Source: Bog-756 sp963737625
GTDB lineage: Bacteria; Actinomycetota; Acidimicrobiia; Acidimicrobiales; RAAP-2
Direction of reading: 5' to 3'
Assembly: GCA_963737625.1 (NCBI GenBank)
Contig: CAVTTK010000002.1
Coordinates: forward strand, 1,364,001-1,428,000
DNA: 64,000 nucleotides
Numbering within the stretch: the stretch's first letter is position 1; each line of letters begins with the position of its first letter. The notes below the pieces were generated by a model that made no database searches, was not told where the DNA came from, and saw only the letters and a list, made by a program, of their open reading frames with translations. Shown here piece by piece: positions 43,067 to 52,405 of the stretch. Both the position numbers and the translations under genes were made by a program.

Positions 43067-45025
43067 CTACCGGTCGGCAGGTCCACTCGGGGCCATGGGC
43101 GTGTGCAGTCGCTCGAAGACCGATGCGCCCACTTCGGCCGGTAACCACGATACGCCGAGTAGTTCCTCTTTCGATACCTTTCGCAGTTCCGCCAGGCCTC
43201 CGAACTGCTCCATGAGACGCTCCCGGCGCTTGGGCCCGAGTCCGCCGATCCCGTCCAGCGCGCCCAGGGTCATACGTTTGCCGCGCAGCGTGCGATGGTA
43301 GGAGATGGCGAACCGGTGGGCCTCGTCACGGAGCCGCTGGAGGAGGTAGAGCCCCTCGGACTGCCGGGACAGGCGGTATGGCTCGGAGCGGCCGGGCCGG
43401 TAGATCTCCTCGAAGCTCTTGGCCAGGGAGGCGATCGGGATGCGTTCGGTCAGCCCCAGCCGTTCCAGGACCCGCACCCCCACGTTGAGTTGACCCAGGC
43501 CGCCGTCGAGCAGGAGGAGCTGCGGCGGGTAGGCGAACCGACGCTTGGCCGGGGAGGCGGTCAGCGGTTCCCCGTCCGCGTCGACTCCGTCCCGCTCGGC
43601 GGGTGCATCTGTGTTCTCGGCCCGGGGACGGGCCGCGGCGCGGTCGTCCGCCAACAAGGACGTGAGCCGTCGGGTGAGGACCTCCTCCATGGCCGCATAG
43701 TCGTCGTTGCCGGCCACGGTGGCCACCCGGAAGTGCCGGTAGTCGCTCTTCTTGGGCAGTCCGTCCTCGAACACCACCATGGATCCCACGTAGTCGGTGC
43801 CCTGGAGATGACTCATGTCGTAGCACTCGATGCGCAGGGGGGCCTCGGGCAGTCCCAGCTCGGCCTGCAACGACTCGAGCGCCCGGGCCCGGCTGTTGTG
43901 GTCCGAGGTCCTCTGCAGGCGGTGGCGGATGAAGGACTCCTTGGCGTTCTGCTCCACCGTCTGGAGGAGGTCGCGTTTGGTCCCCCGGAGGGGGACCCGC
44001 AGGGCAACCGGCCCGGGCCTCCGTTCGGTGAGGTAGGCCACGACGGCGTCGGTGTCCTCGGGCATGGTGGGCACCAGCACCTGGCGGGGAACCCCCGAGG
44101 CCGGATCGGCGTACACGTCGACCAGGACCCGTTCCATCAGCTGGCCCGGCGTCAGCTCCTCCACTTTGTCGACGAACAGGGCGAGCCGACCGACCACCTT
44201 GCCCGATCGGACGTGGAAGACCTGGACGGCCGCCTCCAGTTCATCACCGGACACGCCGAAGACATCGAGGTCCTGGCGGCTGGCCAACTCCATCTGGCGG
44301 ACGGCGTCGGCCGCCCGGACGGCCTCGAGCTTGTCTCGGAGCACCGAGGCCCGCTCGAACTCGAGCGCCTGTGCCGCCTCCTGCATGGCCGACTCGATCC
44401 CCCGTTCGAGGGACCCGGTGTCCCCGCTGAGGAAGGACACGAGGTCGTCCACCAGCCGGTCGTACTCCTCGTGGGTGACCCGGCCGACACACGGGCCCGA
44501 GCACCGCTCGATATGGAAGAGCAGGCAGGGGCGCCCGAGCCGCTCGTGCCGGCGGAACTTGGTGTCCGAGCAGGTGCGCACGGGGAACGACCGCAACAGC
44601 AGGTCGAGGGTGCCTCGGATGGCCCCCACGTTGGGGTAGGGCCCGAAGTAGCGGACCCCACTGCGCTTGCGTCCCCGGACCACGGCGGGGCGGGGCCACT
44701 CGTCGTTGACGGTGAGCGCCAGCCAGGGATAGCTCTTGTCGTCCTTCAGGCGGACGTTGTAGCGGGGCTGGAACTCCTTGATCAGGTTGTGCTCGAGGAG
44801 GAGGGCCTCGGACTCGGAGTCCACCACCATCCATTCGACGTGGTCGGCCTGGCTGACCATCTGGGCGGTACGGGGCGCCAATCCCCCCGGGTCCTGGAAG
44901 TAGGAGTTCAGCCGTTGCCGGAGGGACTTGGCCTTCCCCACGTAGATCACCCGCCCGTCCCGGTCGAGGAACTGGTAGGAGCCGGGGGCGTCGGGAATCG
45001 AGCCGGGGAGGGGTCGTGTCACCAC
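43067..45025 (-). CDS. uvrC: Excinuclease ABC subunit C
   Basis: 652-residue UvrC, which makes both incisions in nucleotide excision repair. Domains in order: GIY-YIG nuclease (PGSYQFLDRDGRVIYVGKAK, about residues 10-30), the Cys-containing region CLLFHIERCSGPCVG, the UvrB-binding UVR motif (AQALEFERASVLRDKLEAVR, about 220), the RNase H-like nuclease (RIECYDMSHLQGTDYVGSM) and the C-terminal HhH pair (LGALDGIGGLGPKRRERLME). GTG 45025 is chosen because a CACACT hexamer lies six bases upstream; GTG 45022 is the next codon. First gene of its cluster, divergent from nadA. Confidence 0.95.
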   Translation of the reverse strand: MVTRPLPGSIPDAPGSYQFLDRDGRVIYVGKAKSLRQRLNSYFQDPGGLAPRTAQMVSQADHVEWMVVDSESEALLLEHNLIKEFQPRYNVRLKDDKSYPWLALTVNDEWPRPAVVRGRKRSGVRYFGPYPNVGAIRGTLDLLLRSFPVRTCSDTKFRRHERLGRPCLLFHIERCSGPCVGRVTHEEYDRLVDDLVSFLSGDTGSLERGIESAMQEAAQALEFERASVLRDKLEAVRAADAVRQMELASRQDLDVFGVSGDELEAAVQVFHVRSGKVVGRLALFVDKVEELTPGQLMERVLVDVYADPASGVPRQVLVPTMPEDTDAVVAYLTERRPGPVALRVPLRGTKRDLLQTVEQNAKESFIRHRLQRTSDHNSRARALESLQAELGLPEAPLRIECYDMSHLQGTDYVGSMVVFEDGLPKKSDYRHFRVATVAGNDDYAAMEEVLTRRLTSLLADDRAAARPRAENTDAPAERDGVDADGEPLTASPAKRRFAYPPQLLLLDGGLGQLNVGVRVLERLGLTERIPIASLAKSFEEIYRPGRSEPYRLSRQSEGLYLLQRLRDEAHRFAISYHRTLRGKRMTLGALDGIGGLGPKRRERLMEQFGGLAELRKVSKEELLGVSWLPAEVGASVFERLHTPMAPSGPADR

Positions 45026-45031
45026 GCCACC

Positions 45032-45037
45032 AGTGTG
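45032..45037 (-). promoter_or_regulatory. -10-like CACACT, leaderless type, for uvrC
   Basis: Minus-strand CACACT, six bases, then GTG 45025. One mismatch from TACACT used before the HD gene; no ribosome binding site present. Confidence 0.35.
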
Positions 45038-45087
45038 CCGTGTCCGACCCGGATCCGACGCACCGCACCATCGGCGCCCCCAGGGCC

Positions 45088-45093
45088 TACACT
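45088..45093 (+). promoter_or_regulatory. Possible -10 element TACACT for nadA
   Basis: TACACT on the plus strand about 125 bases before the proposed nadA ATG, implying a leader of some 120 bases, or a longer protein starting nearer to it. No clear -35. Confidence 0.3.
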
Positions 45094-45218
45094 GGAGGTA
45101 CGCCGGCCTGGTTTCCGGCGACATCTACCGCTTCGGGGCCGACATCCCCGCGGACGGGCGACCAGGCTGTCCCCGCCGGCCGTACACCGGAGCGCCTCCA
45201 CAGGGGGTCATACCCAGA

Positions 45219-46334
45219 ATGCTCCGGCTACAGACGGCACTTCCCGACCGCTATACGACGGCGGGTCCCGGTCAGCTCGCCACGTGGATCGACCAGGCCA
45301 AAACGGCGCTCGGGCGGCGGGTGATCATTCTCGGTCACCACTATCAACGAGACGAGGTGATGGCGTGGGCCGACGCCCGGGGTGACTCCTTCGGGCTGTC
45401 CCGCATCGCCGCCGACCAGACCGAGGCGGAGTTCGTCGTCTTCTGCGGCGTCCACTTCATGGCGGAGTCGGCCGACATCCTCACCGGTCCCCACCAACAG
45501 GTGATCCTCCCGGACCTCAATGCCGGCTGTTCGATGGCCGACATGGCCGACATCGACTCGGTGGAGGACGCCTGGGAGTCCCTGGCCGCGGTCACCGACA
45601 TCGATCGGGTGGTCCCGGTCACGTACATGAACTCCTCGGCGGCCCTCAAGGCCTTCGTCGGCCGTCACGGGGGCGTGGTGTGCACCTCGTCCAACGCCCG
45701 GGCTGTCCTGACCTGGGCCCTCGGACCCGACGGGCAGGGCCACAGCCGGGGTGACCAGGTCCTGTTCTTCCCCGACCAGCATCTGGGACGCAACACCGGC
45801 TTCGAGCTGGGCTACGCCGCCGAGGACATGGCCGTGTGGAACCCACGGTTAGACCAGGGTGGTCTGGACGACCGGACGCTCAAGTCCTCGACCCTGCTCC
45901 TGTGGAAAGGGCACTGCTCGGTCCACCAGCGGTTCCGGCCCGCCCACGTGGACGCCTTCCGGTCCGAGCACCCCGACGGCATCGTGGTCGTCCATCCGGA
46001 GTGCTCCCATGACGTCGTGGAGGTGGCCGACCAGGTCGGCTCCACCGACTCCATCATCCGGGCGGTGGCTGCGGCCCCGGCGGGATCCGTGATCGGCGTC
46101 GGCACCGAGATCCACCTGGTCAAGCGGCTCGACGATGAGACAGCGGACAAGACGGTGGTCTCGCTCGACCCACTGGTGTGCCCGTGCTCGACCATGTTCC
46201 GTGTCGACGCCGCCCACCTGGCCTGGGTGCTGGAGGGGCTGGTCGAGGGCGAGGTGCGCAACCGCATCACCGTGGACGAGGAGACGGCATCGTGGGCGCG
46301 GGTGGCCCTCGAGCGCATGTTGGCGACCGTCTGA
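45219..46334 (+). CDS. nadA: Quinolinate synthase A
   Basis: 371-residue 4Fe-4S enzyme that condenses iminoaspartate with dihydroxyacetone phosphate in NAD synthesis. Cluster ligands are in FVVFCGVHFMAESADIL, VVHPECSHDVVEVADQ and VCPCSTMFRVDAAHLAW; substrate motifs include ILGHHYQRDEVM, DLNAGCSMADMAD, TYMNSSAALKAFVG and LFFPDQHLGRNTG. The start is uncertain: ATG 45219 has AGGGGG about 11 bases upstream, but the frame is open to 45033. No nadB or nadC is nearby; it is the only plus-strand gene inside the repair cluster. Confidence 0.93.
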   Translation: MLRLQTALPDRYTTAGPGQLATWIDQAKTALGRRVIILGHHYQRDEVMAWADARGDSFGLSRIAADQTEAEFVVFCGVHFMAESADILTGPHQQVILPDLNAGCSMADMADIDSVEDAWESLAAVTDIDRVVPVTYMNSSAALKAFVGRHGGVVCTSSNARAVLTWALGPDGQGHSRGDQVLFFPDQHLGRNTGFELGYAAEDMAVWNPRLDQGGLDDRTLKSSTLLLWKGHCSVHQRFRPAHVDAFRSEHPDGIVVVHPECSHDVVEVADQVGSTDSIIRAVAAAPAGSVIGVGTEIHLVKRLDDETADKTVVSLDPLVCPCSTMFRVDAAHLAWVLEGLVEGEVRNRITVDEETASWARVALERMLATV

Positions 46335-46394
46335 CCCGCCCGTTCGGGTCGACCCGTCCTCACGCCGCTGGCATCCGATACGGCGCAGTGCGCC

Positions 46395-49300
46395 TCAGCT
46401 GGAGGCCGCCACCCGGGCCCTCGTCGGGACCTTGACGGAGGCGGCGGCCTTCGTGGTCGTCGACGTGCGGGCGGAGGCCTTCTTGACTGGGGTGGCGGCG
46501 ACCTTGGCCTTGCGCTTCGCCCCCGTGCCGGAGCCCGATCGGGGCTTGGCCCGGGACGATGACGGCCCCACGGTGGCCTTCCCCCGGGTGATGCCGAGGA
46601 GGGGGGCGAGGACCTCTCCGGTGTAGCTGCCGGCCGCCGCGGCCACGTCCTCCGGCGTTCCGGCGGCGACGATGGATCCGCCCCGGTCCCCCCCTTCGGG
46701 TCCGAGGTCGATGACCCAGTCGGCACTCTTGATGACGTCCAGGTTGTGTTCGATGACGATGACCGTATTGCCCTGGTCGACCAGGCGGCTCAGCACATCG
46801 AGGAGCTTGCGGACATCGTCGAAGTGCAGGCCGGTGGTGGGCTCGTCCAGGACGTAGAGGGTGTGACCGGTGGACCTCCGGCTCAGTTCGGAGGCCAGCT
46901 TCACCCGTTGCGCCTCGCCGCCGGAGAGGGTGGGGGCGGGCTGACCCAGGCGGATGTAGCCCAGGCCCACGTCGACCAGGGTCTGCAGGTGCCGGGCGAT
47001 GGGCGGCTGGTGGACGAAGAAGCCCAGGGCCTCCTCGCAGGACAGCTCGAGCACATCGGCGATGGTCTTACCCCGGAAGGTGACCTCCAGGGTGTCCCGG
47101 TTGTACCGCGCCCCGTGGCAGACCTCGCACGGCACATAGATGTCGGGCAGGAAGTGCATCTCGATGCGGATGGTGCCGTCGCCCGAGCAGGCCTCGCACC
47201 GTCCGCCCTTCACGTTGAACGAGAACCGCCCCGGCTGGTAGCCGCGGACCTTGGCCTCCTGGGTCTGACTGAACAGTTTGCGGATGTGGTCGAACACCCC
47301 GGTGTAGGTGGCGGGGTTGGAGCGGGGGGTCCGGCCGATGGGGGCCTGGTCCACCTCCACCACCTTGTCCACGTGGGACACGCCGGTGATGGTCCGGTGG
47401 AGGCCGGGGAGGGTCTTGGCTCGGTGGACCTGCTTGGCCAGGGACCGCAGCAGGATGTCGTTGACCAGGGTGGACTTCCCCGATCCGGACACGCCGGTCA
47501 CGGCCACCAGCCGCCCCAGGGGGAACTCGGCGTCGACGTCGTGCAGGTTGTGCTCCCGGGCACCCACCACGGTCAGCGACTCACCGCTCCCCGGCCGACG
47601 GACCGAGGGCACCGGGATCGACTTGGCCCCCGAGATGTACTGGCCGGTGAGGGACTCGGCGTTGGACTCGAGGCCACCGGGACCGGTGACCGGCCCGGAG
47701 TGGACGATCCGGCCCCCGTGCTCCCCGGCCCCGGGCCCAACGTCCACAACGTGGTCGGCTACCCGGATGGTCTCCTCGTCGTGCTCCACCACGATGACCG
47801 TGTTGCCCAGGTCGCGGAGGCGCTTGAGGGTGCCGATGAGACGTTGGTTGTCCCGCTGGTGCAGGCCGATGGAGGGTTCGTCGAGGACATAGAGCACCCC
47901 GACGAGTCCACTGCCGATCTGGCTGGCCAGGCGGATCCGTTGGGCCTCCCCGCCCGACAGGGTGGTGGCCGAGCGGGCCAGGGTCAGATAGTCCAGGCCC
48001 ACGTCCAGGAGGAACTGCATGCGCTCCCGCACCTCCCGGAAGACCCGGTCGGCGATGAGATGGTCCCGGTCGGAGAGGTCGAGGGAGGCCACCACGTCCA
48101 CGGCCTTGCCGATGGACAGCGAACACAGGGCGAAGATGTTGTAGCCCCCGACGGTGACGGCCAGGGACTCGGGCCGAAGGCGGGCCCCACCGCACGTCGG
48201 ACAGGGAACCTCCCGGAGGAAGTTCTCCAGGTTGTCCCGGAGGAACTCGGAGTCGGCCTCGGTGTGACGTCGCTCTAACCACGGCACGATGCCCTCGTAG
48301 GCGGTGTGGAACGAGCGCTGGCGCCCGTAGCGATTGCGGTACTTGAGGTGGACCTGCTTGCTGCCCGCTCCGTAGAGCACCAGCTTCTGGTCGGACTTCT
48401 TCAGCTTCTCCCACGGGTCGTCCACGGAGAACCCGCCCAGCTCGGCCGCGGCGCTCACCACCCGGGCGAAGTACTCGCTGCGGGCACCGGCCCACGGGGC
48501 CAGGGCTCCCTCGGCCAGGGATTTCGTGGGATCGGGCACCACCAGCTCCGGATCGACCTCGAACCGGGTGCCCAGGCCGGTGCAGGCCGGGCAGGCCCCG
48601 TAGGGCGAGTTGAAGGAGAAGTTGCGGGGAGCGGGGTCCTCGAAGCTCAGGCCGTCGTAGGTGCAGGCCAGGTGCTGGCTGAAGGTGATGGCCTCCTCCT
48701 CGGTGCCGTCGGCGTCGACCACGACCACCTCGGCCACCCCCTCGGCCAGGGACAGGGCCGTCTCGAGGGACTCGGTCAGCCGCCGCCGGATGTCGTCCCG
48801 GCGCACCAGACGGTCCACGACCACCTCGATGGTGTGCTGCTCGTAGCGGGCCAGGTCCAGCTGGTCCCGATCGGCCAGCTCGACGGTGTCCCCGTCCACC
48901 CGCGCCCGGGCGAAGCCCTGCTTGGCCAGGTCCTCGAGGAGCGCCCCGTACTCCCCCTTCCGACCCCGGACCACTGGGGCCAGGACCATGAAGCGGGTCC
49001 CCTCGTCCATGGCCAGGATCCGGTCCACGATCTGCTGGGGGCTCTGGCGGACCACCGGTCGCCCGCACGTGGGACAGTGGGGCTTGCCGATGCGGGCGTA
49101 GAGGAGGCGGAGGTAGTCGTACACCTCGGTCACGGTGCCCACCGTGGAGCGGGGATTCCGCGACGAGGACTTCTGATCGATGGAGATGGCCGGGGAGAGC
49201 CCCTCGATGAAGTCGACGTCAGGCTTGTCCATCTGGCCCAGGAACTGGCGGGCGTAGGCCGAGAGCGACTCCACGTAGCGCCGTTGGCCTTCGGCGTAGA

Positions 49301-49436
49301 TGGTGTCGAAGGCCAGGGAGGATTTGCCCGATCCGGACAGTCCGGTGAACACCACCAGCCGGTCGCGGGGCAGGTCCAGGGACACGTCCTGGAGGTTGTG
49401 CTCCCGCGCGCCACGGATCACCAGACGATCAGCCAT
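46395..49436 (-). CDS. uvrA: Excinuclease ABC subunit A
   Basis: 1013-residue damage-recognition ATPase of nucleotide excision repair. Two ABC modules are visible: Walker A FTGLSGSGKSSLAFDTIYAE (about residue 29) and VTGVSGSGKSTLVNDILL (about 650), with signature motifs LSGGEAQRIRLASQIGSG and LSGGEAQRVKLASELSRR. Zinc-binding CxxC pairs are in CPTCGRPVV, CPACTGLG, CPTCGGARL, CEACSGDGTIR and CEVCHGARY. After the second module comes an unusual tail of about 60 residues rich in Lys, Ala, Thr and Arg (AKRKAKVAATPVKKASART). A TATCCT six bases before the ATG indicates a leaderless mRNA. Confidence 0.97.
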   Translation of the reverse strand: MADRLVIRGAREHNLQDVSLDLPRDRLVVFTGLSGSGKSSLAFDTIYAEGQRRYVESLSAYARQFLGQMDKPDVDFIEGLSPAISIDQKSSSRNPRSTVGTVTEVYDYLRLLYARIGKPHCPTCGRPVVRQSPQQIVDRILAMDEGTRFMVLAPVVRGRKGEYGALLEDLAKQGFARARVDGDTVELADRDQLDLARYEQHTIEVVVDRLVRRDDIRRRLTESLETALSLAEGVAEVVVVDADGTEEEAITFSQHLACTYDGLSFEDPAPRNFSFNSPYGACPACTGLGTRFEVDPELVVPDPTKSLAEGALAPWAGARSEYFARVVSAAAELGGFSVDDPWEKLKKSDQKLVLYGAGSKQVHLKYRNRYGRQRSFHTAYEGIVPWLERRHTEADSEFLRDNLENFLREVPCPTCGGARLRPESLAVTVGGYNIFALCSLSIGKAVDVVASLDLSDRDHLIADRVFREVRERMQFLLDVGLDYLTLARSATTLSGGEAQRIRLASQIGSGLVGVLYVLDEPSIGLHQRDNQRLIGTLKRLRDLGNTVIVVEHDEETIRVADHVVDVGPGAGEHGGRIVHSGPVTGPGGLESNAESLTGQYISGAKSIPVPSVRRPGSGESLTVVGAREHNLHDVDAEFPLGRLVAVTGVSGSGKSTLVNDILLRSLAKQVHRAKTLPGLHRTITGVSHVDKVVEVDQAPIGRTPRSNPATYTGVFDHIRKLFSQTQEAKVRGYQPGRFSFNVKGGRCEACSGDGTIRIEMHFLPDIYVPCEVCHGARYNRDTLEVTFRGKTIADVLELSCEEALGFFVHQPPIARHLQTLVDVGLGYIRLGQPAPTLSGGEAQRVKLASELSRRSTGHTLYVLDEPTTGLHFDDVRKLLDVLSRLVDQGNTVIVIEHNLDVIKSADWVIDLGPEGGDRGGSIVAAGTPEDVAAAAGSYTGEVLAPLLGITRGKATVGPSSSRAKPRSGSGTGAKRKAKVAATPVKKASARTSTTTKAAASVKVPTRARVAASS

Positions 49437-49442
49437 TGGGTG

Positions 49443-49448
49443 AGGATA
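49443..49448 (-). promoter_or_regulatory. -10 element TATCCT, leaderless type, for uvrA
   Basis: Minus-strand GG-TATCCT, then six bases (CACCCA), then ATG 49436. No Shine-Dalgarno sequence. No LexA-type box is evident by eye. Confidence 0.55.
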
Positions 49449-49478
49449 CCGGTGCGGGAGACGGGGTCCGGCGGGCGG

Positions 49479-51620
49479 TCAGAGGTCGGTGGCGGCGTCG
49501 ACGTCGGCGGTGTCGCCCACCAGCACCGGAGACCCGTCGACGGGGTCTCGGACCAGCAGCGCCCGGAGCTCGGCGACCTCGTCGCGGAGCAGGGCGGCCT
49601 CTTCGAACCGCAACTCCTCGGCCGCCTTGTTCATCTCCAGGTCGAGCCGGTGGATCAGACTGGACAGCTCGTCGGCGTCGGGTCCGAGGGCCTGGGCCAT
49701 CTCGGCCGCCGCCGCCCGGGGGTCGACACTGGTCCGGCCCGACCGCCCCCGTGCCCCTCCACCCCGACCGCCGGGGGCTCGCTCGTTGGCTCCCGAGGTG
49801 ATGGCCGCCGACCCCCCGCCCTCGCCCCGGACCCGTTCGAGGATGTCGGTCACCGACTTGGTGATGGTCTGGGGGTCGATGCCGTGGGCCTCGTTGTAGG
49901 CGATCTGTCGGGCCCGTCGGCGCTGGGTCTCGCCGATGGCGGTGCGCATGGAGTCGGTGACCGTGTCGGCGTACATCACCACCCGGCCGTTGACGTTGCG
50001 GGCGGCCCGGCCCATGGTCTGGATGAGGGACGACGCCGATCGCAAGAAGCCCTCCTTGTCGGCATCGAGGATGGCCACGAGGGCCACTTCGGGCAGGTCG
50101 AGCCCCTCACGGAGCAGGTTGATGCCCACCAGGACGTCGAAGGCCCCGAGACGCAGCTCACGCAGGATCTCGATCCGCGCCATGGTGTCCACGTCCGAGT
50201 GCAGGTACTGGACACGTACCCCCTGCTCGGCCAGGTAGTCCGTGAGATCCTCGGCCATCTTCTTGGTCAGGGTGGTCACCAGCACGCGGTGGCCCCCGGC
50301 CACCGTCTTGTCGATCCGGGCCCGGAGGTCGTCGATCTGACCGGTGGTGGGCACGATGTCCACTTCGGGGTCGACCAGGCCGGTGGGCCGGATGACCTGT
50401 TCGACGACGTTGGCGCTGTGCTCCAGCTCCCAGGGCCCGGGCGTGGCCGACAACAAGATGACCTGGCCGGTGCGTTCGATGAACTCCTCGAAGCGCAGGG
50501 GGCGGTTGTCCAGGGCGGACGGCAACCGGAACCCGTGGTCGACCAGGGTCTCCTTGCGGGACCGGTCTCCGGCGTACTGACCGCGCAGCTGCGGGACGGC
50601 CACGTGGCTCTCGTCCAGGACCACCAGGAAGTCCTTGGGGAAGAAGTCGAGCAGGGTGAAGGGGGCCTCCCCCGGTGCCCGCCCGTCGAGATGCCGGCTG
50701 TAGTTCTCCACCCCGCTGCACACGCCGGTCTCCGCCAGCATCTCGAGGTCGTACTCGGTGCGCATCCGGAGGCGCTGGGCCTCGAGCAGCTTCCCGGCCC
50801 CGCTCAGCTCGGGCAGCCGGACCCTGAGCTCGGCCTCGATGCTCTCCACGGCCCGCCGCATCCGCTCGTCGCCGGTGCCGTAGTGGGTGTTGGCGAACAC
50901 CACCAGCTCCTCCAGCTCGTCGCCGATCTCCCCGGTCAGGACGTCGAAGGGCCGGATCCGCTCCACGGTGTCGCCGAAGAACTCGATGCGGACGGCCTGG
51001 CTCTCGTAGGCGGCGTGGATCTCGACGGTGTCGCCCCGGGCCCGGAACTGGCCCCGGGACAGGGTGGCGTCGTTGCGGGAGTACTGCAGCTCGACCAGGC
51101 GTCGGAGCAGGGACCGCTGATCGTGGACCTCGCCGGGTCGGAGGGCCACGATCCGGTCCCGGTACTCGTCGGGCGATCCCAGTCCGTAGATGCAGGACAC
51201 CGAGGCCACCACGATGGTGTCCGGCCGGAGCAGCAACGACGAGGTGCAGGCGTGCCGCAGCCGGTCGATCTCGTCGTTGATCGACGAGTCCTTCTCGATG
51301 TAGGTGTCCGACGACGGCACGTACGCCTCGGGCTGGTAGTAGTCGTAGTAGGAGACGAAGTACTCCACCCGGTTCCGGGGGAAGAACTCCTTCAACTCCG
51401 CGGCCAGCTGGGCGGCCAGCGATTTGTTGGGCTCGATGATCAGCGTCGGCCGCTGCACGGCCTCCACGGTCCAGGCGATGGTGGCGGTCTTGCCCGACCC
51501 GGTGATGCCCAGCAGGGTCTGGTAGCGGTCGCCCCGGCGGAGGCCCTCGACGAGTCCGGCGATGGCCTGGGGCTGGTCGCCGGCAGGGCGGAACGGTGAG
51601 ACCACCTCGAACTCGGGCAC
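49479..51620 (-). CDS. uvrB: Excinuclease ABC subunit B
   Basis: 713-residue DNA helicase-like subunit that receives damaged DNA from UvrA. Walker A TLLGITGSGKTATIAW (about residue 37), the damage-probing beta-hairpin YYDYYQPEAYVPSSDTYIEK (about 94), DESHVAVPQL, helicase motifs INLLREGLDLPEVALVAILD and QTMGRAARNVNGRVVMY, and the C-terminal UVR motif EMNKAAEELRFEEAALLRDE that binds UvrC. An insert around residues 620-650 is Gly/Arg-rich. GTG 51620 fits family length and has TACCAT seven bases upstream. It follows coaE on the same strand after 44 bases but has its own promoter. Confidence 0.97.
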   Translation of the reverse strand: MPEFEVVSPFRPAGDQPQAIAGLVEGLRRGDRYQTLLGITGSGKTATIAWTVEAVQRPTLIIEPNKSLAAQLAAELKEFFPRNRVEYFVSYYDYYQPEAYVPSSDTYIEKDSSINDEIDRLRHACTSSLLLRPDTIVVASVSCIYGLGSPDEYRDRIVALRPGEVHDQRSLLRRLVELQYSRNDATLSRGQFRARGDTVEIHAAYESQAVRIEFFGDTVERIRPFDVLTGEIGDELEELVVFANTHYGTGDERMRRAVESIEAELRVRLPELSGAGKLLEAQRLRMRTEYDLEMLAETGVCSGVENYSRHLDGRAPGEAPFTLLDFFPKDFLVVLDESHVAVPQLRGQYAGDRSRKETLVDHGFRLPSALDNRPLRFEEFIERTGQVILLSATPGPWELEHSANVVEQVIRPTGLVDPEVDIVPTTGQIDDLRARIDKTVAGGHRVLVTTLTKKMAEDLTDYLAEQGVRVQYLHSDVDTMARIEILRELRLGAFDVLVGINLLREGLDLPEVALVAILDADKEGFLRSASSLIQTMGRAARNVNGRVVMYADTVTDSMRTAIGETQRRRARQIAYNEAHGIDPQTITKSVTDILERVRGEGGGSAAITSGANERAPGGRGGGARGRSGRTSVDPRAAAAEMAQALGPDADELSSLIHRLDLEMNKAAEELRFEEAALLRDEVAELRALLVRDPVDGSPVLVGDTADVDAATDL

Positions 51621-51627
51621 GGTCCCG

Positions 51628-51633
51628 ATGGTA
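51628..51633 (-). promoter_or_regulatory. -10 element TACCAT, leaderless type, for uvrB
   Basis: Minus-strand GG-TACCAT, seven bases (CGGGACC), then GTG 51620; located between the coaE stop and the uvrB start. Confidence 0.5.
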
Positions 51634-51664
51634 CCGGTCGCGTCCGTGGCCAGGTCCGCCCGGC

Positions 51665-52306
51665 TCAGTCGTCGGTGATGGGCGGGGAAGCGGTGCCCCG
51701 ACGACGCCGGCGGAGGGCGACCAGCTCGGTCCACACTCGGTCCACCTCGGCCTCGGTGTGGTCCCGGTCCCCGGAGTTGTCCACCACCAGGTCCGCACCC
51801 TCCAGGCGGCTCTGGCGGTCGGGTTGGGCATCGATGCGGGCCCGGGCATCATCGGGCCCCATGCCCCGGTGGGTGACCAGTCGTTCGAAGGCCATCTCGG
51901 TGGGCGTATCGACCACGATCACCGTGGCCAGATCGAGGGTCTCCCGGTGGATGGCCCGCAGGAGGGGGATGTCCATGACCACGATGTCGTCGGTGTCGGC
52001 GAACCGGTCGCGCCGGGCGATCATCTCGATGCCGATGGCCGGATGGGTGATGGCGTTGAGGTCGGCCAGGGCCTCGGGGTGGCCGAACACCAGGGCGGCC
52101 AGCGCCGGGCGGTCGATGGCCCCGTCCGGGTCCACGATCTCGAGTCCGAAGCGGTCGATCAGCGGCTGGTAGGCCGGGCCGCCGGGGGCCACCACGTCCC
52201 GGGCGATGCGGTCGGCATCGACCAGACGGGCCCCCCGGGCCACCAGGAGGTCGGCCACGGTGGACTTGCCCGCCCCGATGCCGCCAGTGAGACCGACCGC
52301 CAGCAC
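51665..52306 (-). CDS. coaE: Dephospho-CoA kinase
   Basis: 213-residue enzyme for the last step of coenzyme A synthesis. P-loop VGLTGGIGAGKSTVADLL at the N-terminus, then LVDADRIARDVVAPGG, the CoA-domain region ALADLNAITHPAIG, and VVMDIPLLRAIHRE, followed by ATVIVVDTPTEMAFERLVTH. The open frame runs far upstream antisense to aftD, but GTG 52306 places the P-loop correctly and has TAACGT seven bases before it. A coaE-uvrB neighbourhood is common in actinobacteria. Confidence 0.94.
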   Translation of the reverse strand: MLAVGLTGGIGAGKSTVADLLVARGARLVDADRIARDVVAPGGPAYQPLIDRFGLEIVDPDGAIDRPALAALVFGHPEALADLNAITHPAIGIEMIARRDRFADTDDIVVMDIPLLRAIHRETLDLATVIVVDTPTEMAFERLVTHRGMGPDDARARIDAQPDRQSRLEGADLVVDNSGDRDHTEAEVDRVWTELVALRRRRRGTASPPITDD

Positions 52307-52313
52307 GGTGAAG

Positions 52314-52319
52314 ACGTTA
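52314..52319 (-). promoter_or_regulatory. -10 element TAACGT, leaderless type, for coaE
   Basis: Minus-strand TAACGT, seven bases, then GTG 52306. The divergent gene aftD has a TATCCT at 52384-52389 on the plus strand, 16 bases before its ATG. Confidence 0.5.
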
Positions 52320-52405
52320 CTCTTCCGGCGACGTGGTTCCGGCCATCGGTCCGGGGCGCCCCCGTCCCCCAATTCAGGCCCGCTATCCTGCGGGCCGGCC
52401 GACCC

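Noticed and set aside
43295..45385. 696-codon plus-strand frame across uvrC
   Set aside because: Antisense shadow rich in Gly, Val, His and Glu; uvrC on the other strand has complete domains.
51596..52405. N-terminal extension of the AftD frame by 270 codons
   Set aside because: Runs antisense through coaE; ATG 52406 follows the TATCCT element and begins the protein-like sequence.
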